Assembly (NCBI GenBank): GCA_018894105.1
Contig: CM032120.1
Coordinates: 26,248,710 to 26,312,709 of the forward strand
Length of the DNA: 64,000 nt
Origin: Jacaranda mimosifolia
Lineage: Eukaryota > Streptophyta > Magnoliopsida > Lamiales > Bignoniaceae
Direction of reading: 5' to 3'
Part shown: in pieces, positions 1 through 13,051 of the stretch
Layout of the letters: the number at the start of each line of letters is the position of its first letter
How positions within the stretch are numbered: the stretch's first letter is position 1
Notes under the pieces: generated by a model
What the model saw: only the letters and a program-made list of their open reading frames with translations
What the model was told of the DNA's origin: nothing
Databases searched by the model: none
Program-made: the position numbers and the translations under genes

Positions 1-2176
1 TAGAGTCACGCTTGTCATATCGACGAAGCAAAGACCGATTGTACTTGATGTAAACTAAATCATTCAAGCGTTGTTGTGCCAATCGGTTTCTTTTCTTGGA
101 ATGAAGTTGTGGAAAAAGTCATACACCTGTAAATTATTAACACAAAAAGTTATAATAAATTAATAAGTAAATAATTTTAGAAAATATTTCGAACTTACAT
201 GTTCAAAAACAATCCAATTTCGTTCACAGCCGGACGAGCTGCAAGTAAGACTAAGAATTTTGATGGCAAGTTTTTGTAAATTTGGTGTTGAAGATCCAAA
301 TGAACCCCACCATTCAGCTATCAATCATAAAAAAAAAAAAAAAAAAAACATAAAGTTAGTAAAGTTGCATAGAAATTAGAATATAGATAATTATAACCTA
401 TTGCATTCACATATTACCTGGTGCTAGCAACTTTCTTTGCCTCTTTGCCATAGCTAAGGAAAAAGTTCCTTCAGCTTTCTTGTAAATTATGAGCTCATGA
501 GCAATGGCATCTTGTGCAGAAGTATCATTCACCAATCTATCTATGCAACCATACAAACTCGACATGACTTCGGTATCTTGTTCAATCTTCTCATTATCAT
601 AAAAGAAGTACGGGTTCAAGTAATAACCAGCCGCATGCAATGGTTGGTGAAGTTGACAATTCCATATTCGATCAATAATATCAAAATTTTCACTATCACT
701 CTTCCCAAACGCAAGGGCAATCTTCTCTTTAGCACTATCCATTGCTTCATAAATATAACCCATTAGAGGTTTTTTCTCTCCACCAACCAATCGAAAAACT
801 TCAATTAGAAGGCCGGCAAGCTTCATTGCATAAGTTACATGTCTCCAAAATCCAATCATCAAGATAATTTTGGCTACATTTTTGCCTGCTTGCTCCTTTG
901 AAAACTTGCTCTTGTTCCATTCATCCGAAGTGAACATCTTCCTCAAATTTGGTTTTTGCTTATGAAAGCTCCTCAATGTCAAGAAAGCAGTTGCAAAGCG
1001 AGTCTTTGCAGGCCTAACCATTTCCTTTTGACCCGTAAATTCCCTCATCATGTTCAACACCTGGGTTCGATTGTAGAAATAGCCATTGACTGCTATTGCC
1101 CTTTCAAGCGTTCTCTTCAAATCAGGTATCTTAAATATATCTTCATACATCAAATCCAAGCAATGTGCAGCACATGGAGACCAATACAAGTGTTTATATT
1201 TCTCCATCAACTTCTCTCTGGCTAGAACATTTGAGCTTGCACTGTCGGTGACAATCTGAACTACATTTTCCTCTCCAATACGCTGCACAAAGTCATCTAA
1301 CAACTCAAACATCTTCTCACCTATGTGTGAGTAGCTGGATGCATCCACAGATTCTATGAACATACTTCCTCTTGGAGTGTTCACCAAGAAATTAATCAAA
1401 GACCTCCCTTTTCTATCTCTCCAACCATCAACCATCAAAGTGCAACCAAATTTCGCCATCTCTTCCTCATGCTTTTTCAAAATATTCTTTGTGTGCTCCA
1501 CCTCTTTCTTCAAAGAAGTAACTCTTACCTCGTGATAAGTTGGAGGTTTCATTCCCGCGCCATATTGCCCAATTGCTTCAATCATAGGCGCAAAGCTATC
1601 ATAATTAACCGCATTGAATGATATACCGGCATCATACATCCACCTAGCAAACTTTTGGACTGCATTGCCCCTCAATTTCTTTTTTGTTTCATTGAATTAA
1701 GAAGCACTTTCACCTTTCTTTCTCTTCTTGACTACTTCATTGGCATCTTTTGTGAAAAACCAATCAATCGGGCCCATTTGATTTAATTTTTTGGCCGGCA
1801 TAGATGTTGATTGATTCGACCCGTGACTAGAAAGTGAACCCATGGACCTCTTCACAATTGATTGCACCTCCACATCTTCTTCATCTTGTTCTTCCAATTC
1901 TTGATCGGCAATGTCATCAAAATGAGGTATTTTATCAATTGTGTTCTTCACCTTTTGCTTCTCTTCTAAATGTTCTTTCATTTCTTGCTTAACACATTCT
2001 AGTACTTTCTTACACGCTGCGACATTTCTATATCCTCCCACAAGATGTTGTTTATGCCTCGATATCCCTCATTTTGTCACTTTATTGCAATAGTTGCACC
2101 TTATACCTTCATTGATGTTGTTTGGATTAACCAAACTCCCGTGATTCCATCCGGGATCCTTTCGATTTGTTGCCAT
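1..2176 (-). pseudogene. hAT transposase, BED finger + DUF659 + hAT dimerisation domain, broken
   Basis: The start codon is ATG at 2174-2176. Residues around 27-55 form a BED-type zinc finger: CNYC, then a KQHL motif and NVAAC. The DUF659/RNase H-like core follows, with DGW (near 1427) and VTDSASSN as probable catalytic Asp regions. The last exons encode the C-terminal hAT dimerisation block: EWWGSFG, LQKLAIKILSLTCSSSGCER, then KKRNRLAQQRLNDLVYIKYN. Exons inferred from splice sites: 418-2176, 199-317, 1-126 (continues outside); introns 318-417 and 127-198 have GT-AG ends. Breaks: an in-frame TGA at 2069-2071 inside the BED finger, an in-frame TAA at 1697-1699 just before the DUF659 part, and a frame offset at the start of the last exon. 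Known: the intact protein would cut and rejoin DNA in the nucleus. This copy cannot make it without readthrough. Confidence 0.88.
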
Positions 2177-2299
2177 TATACAATTTATACTACCTGCTGA
2201 AAATTGAAATTGAAGAACTTTCAGCATAATATTCTTCATAAGTTCATATTTCATCATATGCTCATCAAAAACTTCACTATAATTAACTTATTTTAACAA

Positions 2300-2878
2300 C
2301 TTCAACATGCAAATAATAAAAAGAATAAAAAACAGCAATTACAAATCTATTCCACTTCCACAGACTGAAAAGAGAAACAAAAAAAAAAAAAAAATTGGAA
2401 CAGACATACAGAACAGACTGAAACAGAAAAATAAGAAAAATTTAGATAGAAATCAGAAGAAATAAAAAGTTTAGATAGAATTCAACAAGCAGATAAAAAT
2501 AAGAAAACTTCAAACACATAGTCACATGCACTATAAAATAGTTGAAGCAAAAAGAAAGAAGTGGAAGAAAATGGGGAAAAAGAAAAAAAAATGGAAGAGA
2601 AGAGGAAATAAGAGAGAAGGAAAAAGAGAAAAAAAAAAAAAAAAAAAACTAACCTGGCGGCGCCGGCAGCTGCAGGGGCGGTGGTCGGCGGCAGCGGGGG
2701 TGGCGGGCGGCGGCGGTGGCCAGCTGTAATGGTTGCAGTGGCAGAAGTGGGTGTGTAGGGAGTGAGAGGTTCTCGCTGGTTTGTGAAGACTGAAGACAAA
2801 AAACTAACCAAAAAAAAAAAAAGCCCTAAGCTACCCACTTAAACCCCCAAAACACGTTCTGCCCCTGCCTTAGCAACA
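2300..2878. other. Low-complexity leader of the hAT element
   Basis: Runs of A/AG-rich sequence (2380-2640) abut a GGCGGC-rich block (2652-2725). Open frames exist on both strands but they only reflect the repeats: poly-Lys/Arg on one strand, poly-Phe/Leu on the other. No gene is supported here. Confidence 0.6.
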
Positions 2879-3053
2879 AGGCGCCCTAGGCGCGCACCTC
2901 GCGCCTCGCGCTATATCGCAGATAACGCACTGAGGCGCACACCTCATCGCACTTAGGAGCACAGGGCGCTGCGAGGCGCAAGGGCTGCGCCTCGCGCGCC
3001 TTTTATAAATATGTTTAGCAGTCTTTGACATTTGCTATTTTGGCTGTCAATTA

Positions 3054-3481
3054 CGGCCCGTTTGGTTTCATTTTCAAGCCCCCTTTTCATTTTCTTGTGG
3101 GAATGAAAATTGAAAACAAACACTTTCTCACAACTTTCAACAGAAAAAGTATATATTTTCTTCCCAAAACCCATTTCTAACCTGCCTTATTATCTTATTA
3201 CACATCAATCAAATTCAAATTTGATTTGACATAAAATTACCCACTATTATTTTTAAATTAATAAAATATACATATATTTTAAAAAATAAATCTTTTTAAA
3301 CATAAAAAATATAAATTAACCTACTTTTCAATCCTACAACCTATTATAATCATTACTTTCTAACATTTCATCCAAATACATCTCAATTTCTATTTCTATT
3401 TCTATTTCATAACTAACTTTTCAACTTTTAGAAATGACTGGAATTGGAAATGGCATTTGGAAATAAAACCAAACGGGGCCG
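3054..3481. mobile_element. Tourist-like MITE (PIF/Harbinger type), copy 1
   Basis: The left end CGGCCCGTTTGGTTTCATTT and the right end, which reads CGGCCCCGTTTGGTTTTATT on the minus strand, form imperfect inverted repeats. TTA at 3051-3053 and 3482-3484 is the expected 3-bp target duplication. The inside is AT-rich and non-coding. Related copies lie at 17063-17396, 32137-32487 and 53419-53736. Confidence 0.8.
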
Positions 3482-3484
3482 TTA

Positions 3485-6400
3485 GTTACCTGATGATAAT
3501 CAACATAAAACAAATAAATTTGACCATTAATCATCACCTAGCTTTTCCCTTATGATACAAAATTTTCAGTTTTGGAAAAAAAATTACAAGAAAAAAGCAA
3601 ATATTTAATGTAAGCAATCCCAATGTGCTAAGTGACAGATAATATTTTAGTTCTAAAATTGCAAATATACTACCAAAAAAAAAAAAAAAAGATTACAATC
3701 AACAAACACTATGCCACATTCTTCCAACCATTGATCTTGTTCTCCCATAATAAGTGTTTAATAATATTTCATTGTCTAAAACAACAAGGTTCACCCATAA
3801 AAAAGTATAAACATAGAAAATAAAAAAAAAAAAAAAAGGAAGGTTTATAATAATCAATTTTCCATAAGCAAGCATATTAGTCCCATACATTTCAGTTTAA
3901 TATAAACAATCTCAAGAAATCAATCACTACTGATTCAACATATCAACAAAAATAGACACTCACTCACACCAAAAAAAGATTCAATAGAACTAACTACATA
4001 CATATTCGCTGATATTTTTAAATTAAACATTTATACATCACACATTTAGAGCATATATAAAAACCGAAATATATGTGGAGATACTTTAAGGTTTAAAGAA
4101 ATTAATTTATTAGTGTAAAGAAAAACTTACTGTTACTTGGAAATAAAAATAGTTGAACAAGACAAAAATGACATGAAAGTAACACTTGCAGCTTGAGTAG
4201 AACACCAAAGCTTGAAGAGAACTCTAGTGTAAAAAGATCAAACACTGAGGTGCCGTGAAGAGCAGAGAGCAAAAAAACCCTAGAATATTGCGTGCAAAAA
4301 GAAACTAAAAGAAATCGTGATGTAGACCTAATAAGTTTTGTGCAAAATGAAATTATGAAAAAAAACGTGTTTTTAAATAGAAGAAAGAATTGGTGCAACT
4401 AAACGTGTTTCAACAGGAAGAATTGGTTTTCTCCTTTTCTTTTCATTTTTCTATAAATGATATAATAATTGATTTAGTAATAATTGGTGGTGTTTGCAAA
4501 AATTCAAAGAAAATTTTGTTAGTGATTCAATGTATGTCTTTTCAATTTCTTTACGATAATAGTGTAAATTATTTTTAAAAATATATATTAAATTAAACAA
4601 AAAGATCACATCTATCTATACGATTATATATAGCACAATGGTATGAGACTCGTAATTGCACAATTTTAGTCAAATTCTGAATTTTTAGAATTTTAAGTTT
4701 TTTTAATTAAATTAAAAAAAAAATTATTGGTTGTTAATTTATTTTTAATTTTAATTTAATACAATTATCTTATCTGTTATAACTAAAAGTTCATATTGTA
4801 TTTATCCAGAATTACGGTATTATTTATGATCTTAGGGGATAACTTCAAATATTCATAATGATAGATTTTTCTTTCATTATAAAATTTCAGAATTTCCATA
4901 ATAATAGATTTAATATTTTATATCATCATATAAATTGAATTCATAATGTAATTGGTCGTTGTATTTGTATTTTACTATCTTTTTGCTACAGTTCTTTTGA
5001 TTTCTCTATTAAAAAAAAGAAAATTATTTCTGACCATTTTATATTGAATAATGTATATAGAATAATGTGGCTTTATGAAGTATATCATTTTTTCTAAGTA
5101 GTTGAAATTAATTCAATTTTTCTATCAAATCAATGAAAAAAAAAATCTATTTTTATATTTACTTAATTAGATTTAATAGAAACATATAATATTTCAATTA
5201 CATAAGTATGCATTTTTATGTGGAATTTACTTAATTATACTTGGTATTTATATTTCAATTTAACTAAATATTTGCTTATATTTATACTACTTTTATAAAA
5301 ATATTTCATTTCTCTATCAGTATATATAAATTATTTATAGAGACTTATTATATATACTTAAAAACTTAAAATTCATTACTAAATAAAATACTCTTATGTG
5401 ATATATGTATATTTCCTTTTTAATTAATTTAAAGTTCATTTCATAGAAAATTTTTAATATTTTTTTGATAATATATTTTTATATTTTTTATTTTAAATTA
5501 ATTGGATACTTTTCTAATATATTTAAATATTTTATCAATGTTATTACTTCATTATTTTTTCAATATTTATTTAAAATTAAAGTTCTTATGGCCAATTTAG
5601 GATTGTAATTGTTATATTACTCATAAACATTAGCATGCTGCACTTTTTTTTTATTTCAATGAATTATATTTTATGTATTTATTTTTTATACTATTTTTAA
5701 ATATTTCGGTATGTTCATATAAGAATTTATATATCTTTGATATTGAATTTTTATTTTAATACTATTTTAGTTGTGGTTGTCAAAATTTATCTAAATAAAA
5801 AAAAATTATATATATTTCATATTTGAGTAATGTACCTTGAATAATGTGACGTTATGAAATATTTAAAAATAATATAATTTTATTAAGTTGTTAAAGTTAT
5901 TCCAGTTTTCTTATCAAATGAATGAAGAAATAATATATATTTTTCTATAAAATATTCATTAGCATTTGATTTACCTATTTCTAATTATATGCATATAAGA
6001 AAGAATTTTTATTTTTTGTATACAAGATCATGTGCTTTGATACGTTTATTTCGATTGGTTGAATCTTTACTTATTATAATATTTTTATAAGAAAATCATT
6101 TATTTCTCTTCAATAAAAAAATTATTTATAAAAAATTATGTATATGCAACTAAAAATCAAAATTGCATTGCTAAGTAAATACTTTTTCACAATTGATATA
6201 TTTCATATTTAATAATTTATATTCACTTTGATAATATTAACTATAAAAATTGAATGGATATATGAGGTAATGAAATTATGTAATAAATATGAGCTCTAAT
6301 AAATATTAACTTTTTTTTTTTCAGTTAAAGAGTTAGATTTTTTTAATTTAATTGTACATTTTTATCCAAAAAAAAAACCTAAAATTTATCTTACTAAGTC

Positions 6401-7925
6401 ATTTCAAAACAACAACCAATTTTTCATACTTAATAAATTCTTTTATATTTATATAGATATAATCACTTTATTTTTAGTCGAAGTAATACAATATTCAATT
6501 ATTTTTAATAAAACAATATTAAGTAAATAAAAAATATTCAATCATCTGATCAAATAAATTCTTTTATTTCTTAATTAAATTATTTTCTAGAAAACTTAGA
6601 ATTTAAATATGTATAACTTTTACATAATTTATATTAAATATACTTCAAAAGTAAAGTTAAAATACATAACAATCATAATTGATTCACACCATTTATATTT
6701 TTTAGTATATTAAGTTACTCTATTTTATAATTATATAATGTACATTTATTTTTATATTTTTTCTTATAATAATTCATAAAAATATTTTTACATGAATTAA
6801 TGATGTGAGATAAAATATATATATATATATATATATTTGACTGAAAGTAAGTATCTATTTAATTTTTTCTACATTTTTATATATTTATAAAAGAAACCTA
6901 TGAGAGATTGATATTATATTTTGAATTGAAATTTAGAAATTTAGTTATAATTCAAAAATAATAGAATAACTACATATATAAATAATAAATTTTACTTATC
7001 TTAGTTATAGAATATTAAGAGATATTTTAGCTTATAAAATTGTACGTTACAAACTACTTATTGAATTAGTTATCAAATAATTAATAGCCTAATGTAAGTT
7101 ATTTTCATAGCCAAAGTACAAAGAGATTATATATTTACTCCAACAAAAAATATTTAATATTTAAAATTCACAAATGTCATGAAAATGTAAGGCTAACTTC
7201 CAAATTATTAAGAAATCATACAAAAAAAACTTTATATTATTTTTAAAAAAAAAAGTCATTTGCTTATTTATCATATCAAAATATATAAGTGTAAGTATAT
7301 CTATATATAAATATATATATATAATTTAAAAAGTGTATTTAGTGAAATATTTTGCATTATATTTATTTTCTTAGTTCTTTTATTTATTTATTTTAAATTT
7401 TATCATTTTATAAATCTCTATATAATTTATAAATTTAGAGTTAGCAAATTTTGAAATTCTATAACTTATTTAAGTATAAATTATCTTCAAACTTAATATT
7501 TTTAATTGAAATATTTATATTATTTTATTTAATTAGTAACAAATTTTCTTTCATTAAATGCTAAAAATAATTACAGTTTATGTTTTAATTACACGAAGTA
7601 AAATAAATATTATAAAATAAATTATTTTAATCTTAGAATTATTTTTAGTGCATCGCATCAGACACATGCTATTATCATATATATTGCATTCCAGTCAAAA
7701 GCCTTCATTAATATAGTTTATATCTATATAATTATCAACTTAATAACATATTTAATAAATTTCAGATTCGGATCTTTAACGGATCGAATTGCTTAATTCC
7801 ATACCCGATCCACTAATTTCGAATTACGAATATTTATAATTGGATCTAATCTATCGAAAGTTTTAATTAGATAAAAATTCTAAAATTCGAATCAAATTTG
7901 AATTAAAATCCGATTTATTGACAGC
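3485..7925. other. AT-rich gene-free region
   Basis: About 4.4 kb of very AT-rich DNA with homopolymer runs and TA dinucleotide tracts (for example 6817-6835). Only short, compositionally driven open frames occur. A patch at 7764-7925 with repeated GATC/CGAAT motifs looks like a worn repeat. I see no gene, tRNA or recognisable element ends. Confidence 0.6.
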
Positions 7926-8497
7926 CATATTACAATGGTGAACTTTGTCGGTAAATCAAGCTTCTCTTTTTATCTCTATACGAAAGGAATCTTATTATAT
8001 TAGAAAAATAATATTATTATTTTTTTCCTTCACACACTTGTCTTTACTATTTGATGGGCCGTGGAATATTGAGGGAACATAGGGAACGGAAAAAAATATA
8101 AAATTGTGTGTGTATATATATATATAAATATGTATATTTTAATATTTTGAATTTAATAGAAGGCCTCATTTTACTACCTAATTTCACGAAGGGAAGAACT
8201 TTATTCGATTTGCAAAATTACTCTCTTGACTCACCTGATATACAGAACTCTAGAAAACAATGCAATTCAGTGTTCTGACAGAAAATTAGATTGGTATTGG
8301 AACATCATAAATAGGTGTTCACCACCTTCTGTCCTGAACATTTTTGGAGAAATGAACTATTTCATTTTTTTTTCCCCACCAATTACATCAATTCGCATGC
8401 ATGATTGACGTGCTTGACACTTAGAAAGCATAAAATTTCAATCCTATAATTAGAGCAGATGGCAAAAATGATAAATTTCAATCCAGCAATTACGCTA

Positions 8498-9190
8498 GGG
8501 CTCGTTTGATTTCATATATTGGGTGCTAATATAGGAGATAATCTCACATAGTGTCATGTTTGATACCCAATATTAAATATGTAGGTCGGCCCAAAATTAA
8601 TCATGGGCCCGCAACTGTCAACGCTGCTGGACTAGCATCCAGTAGTGGGTTTTTGGCCGCGATTGTGGAACAATTATCAGCGACTCAAGTTGGCAATGAC
8701 ATGTAAGTTTAATTTTGTCCTTCTTTAATGCATCATATTTGGATGAATCTTGTCCCTCAGTCAATAATTTGAAACTTTATAATTTATATGTTGAAAATTT
8801 ATAATTTATATATTGAAAATCAAAATTTATATGTTGAAAATTTATAATTTATATATTGAAAATTAAAATTTTATATTTTGAAAATTCATAATTTATATAT
8901 TGAAAATCAAAATTTATATTTTGAAAATTTAGAATTTAATTGAAAATTTATAATTTATATAATGAAATTGAAATTTTAAATTTTGAAAATTCATAATTTA
9001 TATATTGGACATTGAAAATTTATATTTTGAAGATTCATAATTTATATATTGAAAATCAAAATTTATATTTTGAAAATTTATAATTTATATATTGAAAATT
9101 GAAAATTTATATTTTGAAAATTCATAATTTATATATTGAAAATTTATAATTTATGCTAAGTTTTGAAAATTGAAATTTTTAGGTTAATTT

Positions 9191-9228
<38 letters not shown>

Positions 9229-9447
9229 TTAAATGCTATGTATATGTATTTTATTCAAGGGAAAAATAGTCATCTAAAATGTAGTATGTCCAATCAAACA
9301 CCTGATATTAGATTATTAGAGATTTCAATGATGCCTAATTTATATTGCAATCTCTCCTATCAAACTAAATAATAAATAATCCAATTTGACACAATTACCT
9401 ATTATTACAATTGCCACTACTATCCAAATTTTATATCAAACGTGCCC
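8498..9447. mobile_element. Tourist-like/Harbinger-type element with internal minisatellite
   Basis: The ends are GGGCTCGTTTGAT on the left and, reading the minus strand from the right end, GGGCACGTTTGAT. CTA flanks both sides (8495-8497 and 9448-9450), a plausible 3-bp target duplication. Copies B (near 16200) and C (near 26900) lack the insert: there the sequence runs from 'TTTCAATCCAACAGTT' into 'TCTTCAACTT' after about 25-30 bp. The inside holds a TTTATATATTGAAAAT-type tandem array and a (CA)n tract at about 9190-9213. No transposase is encoded. Confidence 0.75.
8768..9160. repeat. AT-rich minisatellite inside the Tourist-like element
   Basis: About 17 imperfect tandem copies of a roughly 22-24 bp unit of the type TTGAAAATTTATAATTTATA, with alternating variants that suggest a higher-order unit of about 45 bp. 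No coding potential. Confidence 0.8.
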
Positions 9448-9768
9448 CTAGTCTTCAACTTGTGATTATGTACAAATCATCAAAAGTGCTAGGTATTTGC
9501 CTGTCGACAACCCCTTACAATGGACAAGTGAAACAAAGAATATAAGAATAGCTAGAAAGAAAATTGACACTTAAAATAGTGAGAATTAAGAGTCAACTTG
9601 CTAACAAAATTAAAAAATATATATTTATAGAAGCAGAATGGAGGGACCACTATTGTACCATAGAAAGATGCTAATGATGTGATCTTCAATAATTATTTGA
9701 AAAAGTTTCACTATACCATCAAAAGGTTCTTTAGTATACCATACAAGATACAATTCTCGCTCTCAAGT

Positions 9769-9956
9769 TTCGCCGAATTGAGTTTTGCGTGTCTGCGACT
9801 TTAGAGGAGCGATGTAGGGAGTCGAAATAATCTAGATTGCACGAATTCTAACCCTAGATTGAAGGTGACTTTAAATCCGTGGAGGGTACTCATAACAGAT
9901 TAAAAACGATCCCTCTTTTAAAAAATAAATAATAATTGGGGACGATCCCCCTTTTA

Positions 9957-10004
<48 letters not shown>
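9769..10004 (+). mobile_element. Truncated non-LTR retroelement (LINE/SINE type) with (TAA)n tail
   Basis: This insert is present in copy A and absent from copy C, where 'ATACAACTCTTGCTCTCAGG' is continuous near 27226. It ends in about 14 TAA units (9959-10003). The flanks CAATTCTCGCTCTCAAG (9751-9767) and CAACTCTTGCTCTGAG (10005-10020) look like a diverged target duplication of about 16 bp. A simple-repeat tail plus a long target duplication indicates a target-primed retroelement. The 190-bp body is too short for me to assign a family. Confidence 0.6.
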
Positions 10005-10020
10005 CAACTCTTGCTCTGAG

Positions 10021-12170
10021 GTGACTTTTCCTCAAGAGAACACATTCAAGAGTGTGTTCTCCTTATGAAAGTTTAAATTATGATGTGAGAAAATAGCTCA
10101 AGTCCTTCTCGTAAGTTTTCTCCTTACATGGAGGGATAAAGGATTATGAATCTTTTTTCCCTTTTCCCCCCACGTCAAGTGCAGATTTTTTGAATGATGT
10201 TCTTCATCTCAATTGGGGGCATCACAATTAGGATTTTCTGAGTGAATGCAGTAGAACTACAAGCTTGATATGTTCTTGGTGTATTCATCGTGATCTCTGG
10301 GAACAATTTGAGGTGGATGGATTATTCACTACTTTATTTCATATTTTGTGTGTATATATTATGTGTTGCATACATGTTTTTTTTATTATTAATTGTTAGT
10401 TTTTTGGGATAAAAGATGAAGTATTTATAAGTTCTTGTCAGTTGACAAATGCCATTATTGAGATGGTCTAATTTATATCCTTTAAGGCTTAAGCATAGTT
10501 GATCAAATGAGTATAATTCACTATGTTGTGAGTTATGTTAGATAAAAAGATGTGGATCTTAAGGATATTGTTGGTTTGCAAAATGAATAATGCAAATAAA
10601 TAAACACGAAAGTGTATGTGTCGTGACAAGTAATTAAGTGATAAGGACAGCGTTGATTTCACAAGGAACTAAACTATTTGCTACCAATTATCAATTTATC
10701 AAATACTTATTTTTCAGAAAATGATTAATTGAGTTAAAATTAAAATTAAAATAATAAAAATAGAAAAATTGTACTGATTAAGAATTAAAAATTGTACTAA
10801 CTAATTAATCATTTAGCTTTATACACGTACGCACCCTTTTAGTTGATTAAAACTTAATTGTGACATTATAATTCTTTTACTTTGCCTAGAATGTTTTCTT
10901 TTCTCATTTTTTTTTTCCCAAAATTTCAAGAGAAATGTACCTCCTAGATGAAGTCTTTCTAGAGTACTAAACATGCTTAGATAGTAAATAAAAAAATTTA
11001 TAATTATAAGGTTATAGGTATAAGCTTTAATTTGGAAGAGTCAATAAAGTTCTACGTAAGTGTAGAAATTTATTTGTAAATATACTAGTAAGTGTAGAAA
11101 TTTATTTACAAAATATACTAGAAATATATTGAGAATATTTTTGAAGAAGTAATATTTCACTATAAGATATAATTAATATTCACCATCCATTTTAGAAAAT
11201 AAAATGAATAAATAAGACTAAAAACTCATTTTGTAACAATCAAGTTTGAGTGATCAACCTTATAAATAGCTAAAGATCCAATGTATATAATGAAACAATG
11301 CTAAAAAGAAAGCCTTGCTAGTTAAATTGTTGAAAAGATATCTAAAATAAAAAGATCCAATTAATCTTTATAATAAAAAAATGTTAAAAGGAGAGCCTTG
11401 ATGAAAAACTAAACAAAATAGTGCTTTGTTGTCAAGAAATGAAAATGATTGAAACTAAATGAAGTTTATGTCATGTTACCTGATTCTGTTTTTCTTTTTT
11501 CTTTCCTTATTATTTTCCTGGTTGAGGTCAGGGAACCTAGATAAAATACATAAAAAATAAAGATGCATAGAAATGTATGCGAACAGAAAAAAAATATTAA
11601 AACTATTTGATTGCAAACACCTGTACCTTTTTTCTTTTTTGTTTTTCCTTCTGGCATTTTAGATGTCCTATGTTATTCGTTGGAGAGAAAAATTTTCTAT
11701 TTTCTTTCATATCACTAAATTTTGCATTTTCATGCAGTTTGGTTCTTCCATTTGCATTAGTTTCCATCCTCAATTACACCATTAATTTTAGAAATGGGCA
11801 AATGGAAGCTGATCCGTATGTTTCAAGTATGAGTGGGTTGATTTTTTTAAATTTAATTCAAAATGAATTGAATTTGAAATTGATTCATTTTATGTATTAA
11901 AAATGATTTTAATTTAATAATAGATTGGATCAATGGATTCAATATTAAAAATCACAATATTTTTGAAAATACATTATTAAGCTAGTTTGTTAAATATAAT
12001 CTTTCATGTTTATTTATGTTTGATTAATTATCATTAAGTTTTTATTTATCATTTAAATTAAATTAAAATCAAATTGATTTTGCTTGTTATTTTGTAACAT
12101 TTATACTTTTAACTTTAGAGAATTTTAATTGACCACTATTTTTGAAATTAGAGAATTGGTCCCCCCCCCC
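10021..12170. other. Gene-free duplicated DNA (A copy)
   Basis: This stretch aligns with B (16248-18240) and C (27240-28495 and 30230-31780). The open frames are short, not conserved between copies and AT-driven. No gene is seen; the conservation reflects duplication, not coding constraint. Confidence 0.6.
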
Positions 12171-12239
12171 CACCCCTAACACATGAGTTTAGCAATATAA
12201 AATTTAAAATTTGAGAAAAAATATTTTTTTTCTTTACAC

Positions 12240-12335
12240 ATATGTATGCTAGGAGTTCATTAGGTTCAAACCCCTAACTTCATGCTTTATGCACATGACT
12301 TATGCTATTGGGCCAAAAGGCCACTCAGCAAAAGA
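12240..12335 (-). mobile_element. tRNA-derived SINE remnant (copy A)
   Basis: On the minus strand a box A-like TGGCCCAATAGCATAAG is followed about 30 bp later by a box B-like GGTTTGAACC, the internal Pol III promoter layout of plant SINEs. The same unit lies at the matching place in copy C (about 32020-32112), so it predates the duplication. I cannot place the 3' end. Confidence 0.45.
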
Positions 12336-13051
12336 CTAGCTAGTTCGAAAGCAAAATACTTCACACTATACCATTCTCTAATGGAGAAATCCATCTCAAA
12401 ATTAATGAAATCTATCGTGCAAAATATGATGTATGGTGGTTATATACAAATGTTTGTCACTGATTTGTTAATTTTGTGACGGAACACATAGGATGACAAT
12501 GGAAGAGGTTGCCAAGACCCAGTACACACTCTATCAATATTTTTATGGACTAGGGACCTAATATTCAGTGGATTAGACTCATAAGACTAGCTAGTTTTGT
12601 AAGTTTGAATTTTATTAAGACATATCATTTCAAAATTTTACATTATAATAACATTCTTTATGTGAAAAAATAATACTATTAACAATGAATTAATTATTTA
12701 AAAATTTATATATCCATGTTTTAGTTTTCGAAAAATTATAAATTACTGATAATTTTGTTTATTATAAATATATTGAATGCATAAATTTATTGTGGCAATA
12801 TAATTACTTTTATATAGATTATATATACTAACATTTGTGTTTCTTGTGAATATACTGAACGCATAAACCATTTTTTGTGGCAATGTTAGTTTTTTATAAT
12901 ATATATATATATAATACGTATAAGTTTTTCACATATATAAAAATACAATATAATAACATCAAAAGAATAAAAGAAGTAAAAAGGTGCAATAGAATCATTT
13001 GATTAGATTTTCCTCAACTTACAATTTACAAATATTAATTGACATAAAACT

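Larger units (their letters stand above)
1..3013 (-). mobile_element. hAT-superfamily DNA transposon, 5' part, cut by window edge
   Basis: The element holds a decayed transposase (1-2176), a roughly 840-bp leader with purine-rich and GGC-rich low complexity, and a GC-rich end at about 2879-3003 with many GAGGCGC-type motifs. Its outer end reads CATATTTATAAAAGGCGCG on the minus strand at about 3013-2995. That resembles the end of the non-autonomous element at 50171-50866 (TAGTTATTAAAG followed by GAGGCGAG motifs). Known: hAT elements carry short inverted ends and subterminal motifs that bind transposase. Inferred: 3013 is the transposase-proximal end. The other end lies outside the window, so neither the terminal repeat pair nor a target duplication can be tested. 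Confidence 0.75.

Noticed and set aside
2482..2838. 118-codon open frame on the minus strand (and 67 codons on plus)
   Set aside because: Made of poly-A/T and GGC runs; gives poly-Phe/Leu or poly-Lys. Part of the hAT leader.
4621..4690. tRNA-like patch (TATAGCACAATGGTATGAGACTC)
   Set aside because: No box B or acceptor-stem pairing found.
8768..9160. CRISPR-like array
   Set aside because: Contiguous imperfect AT-rich repeats without unique spacers, in a plant transposon.
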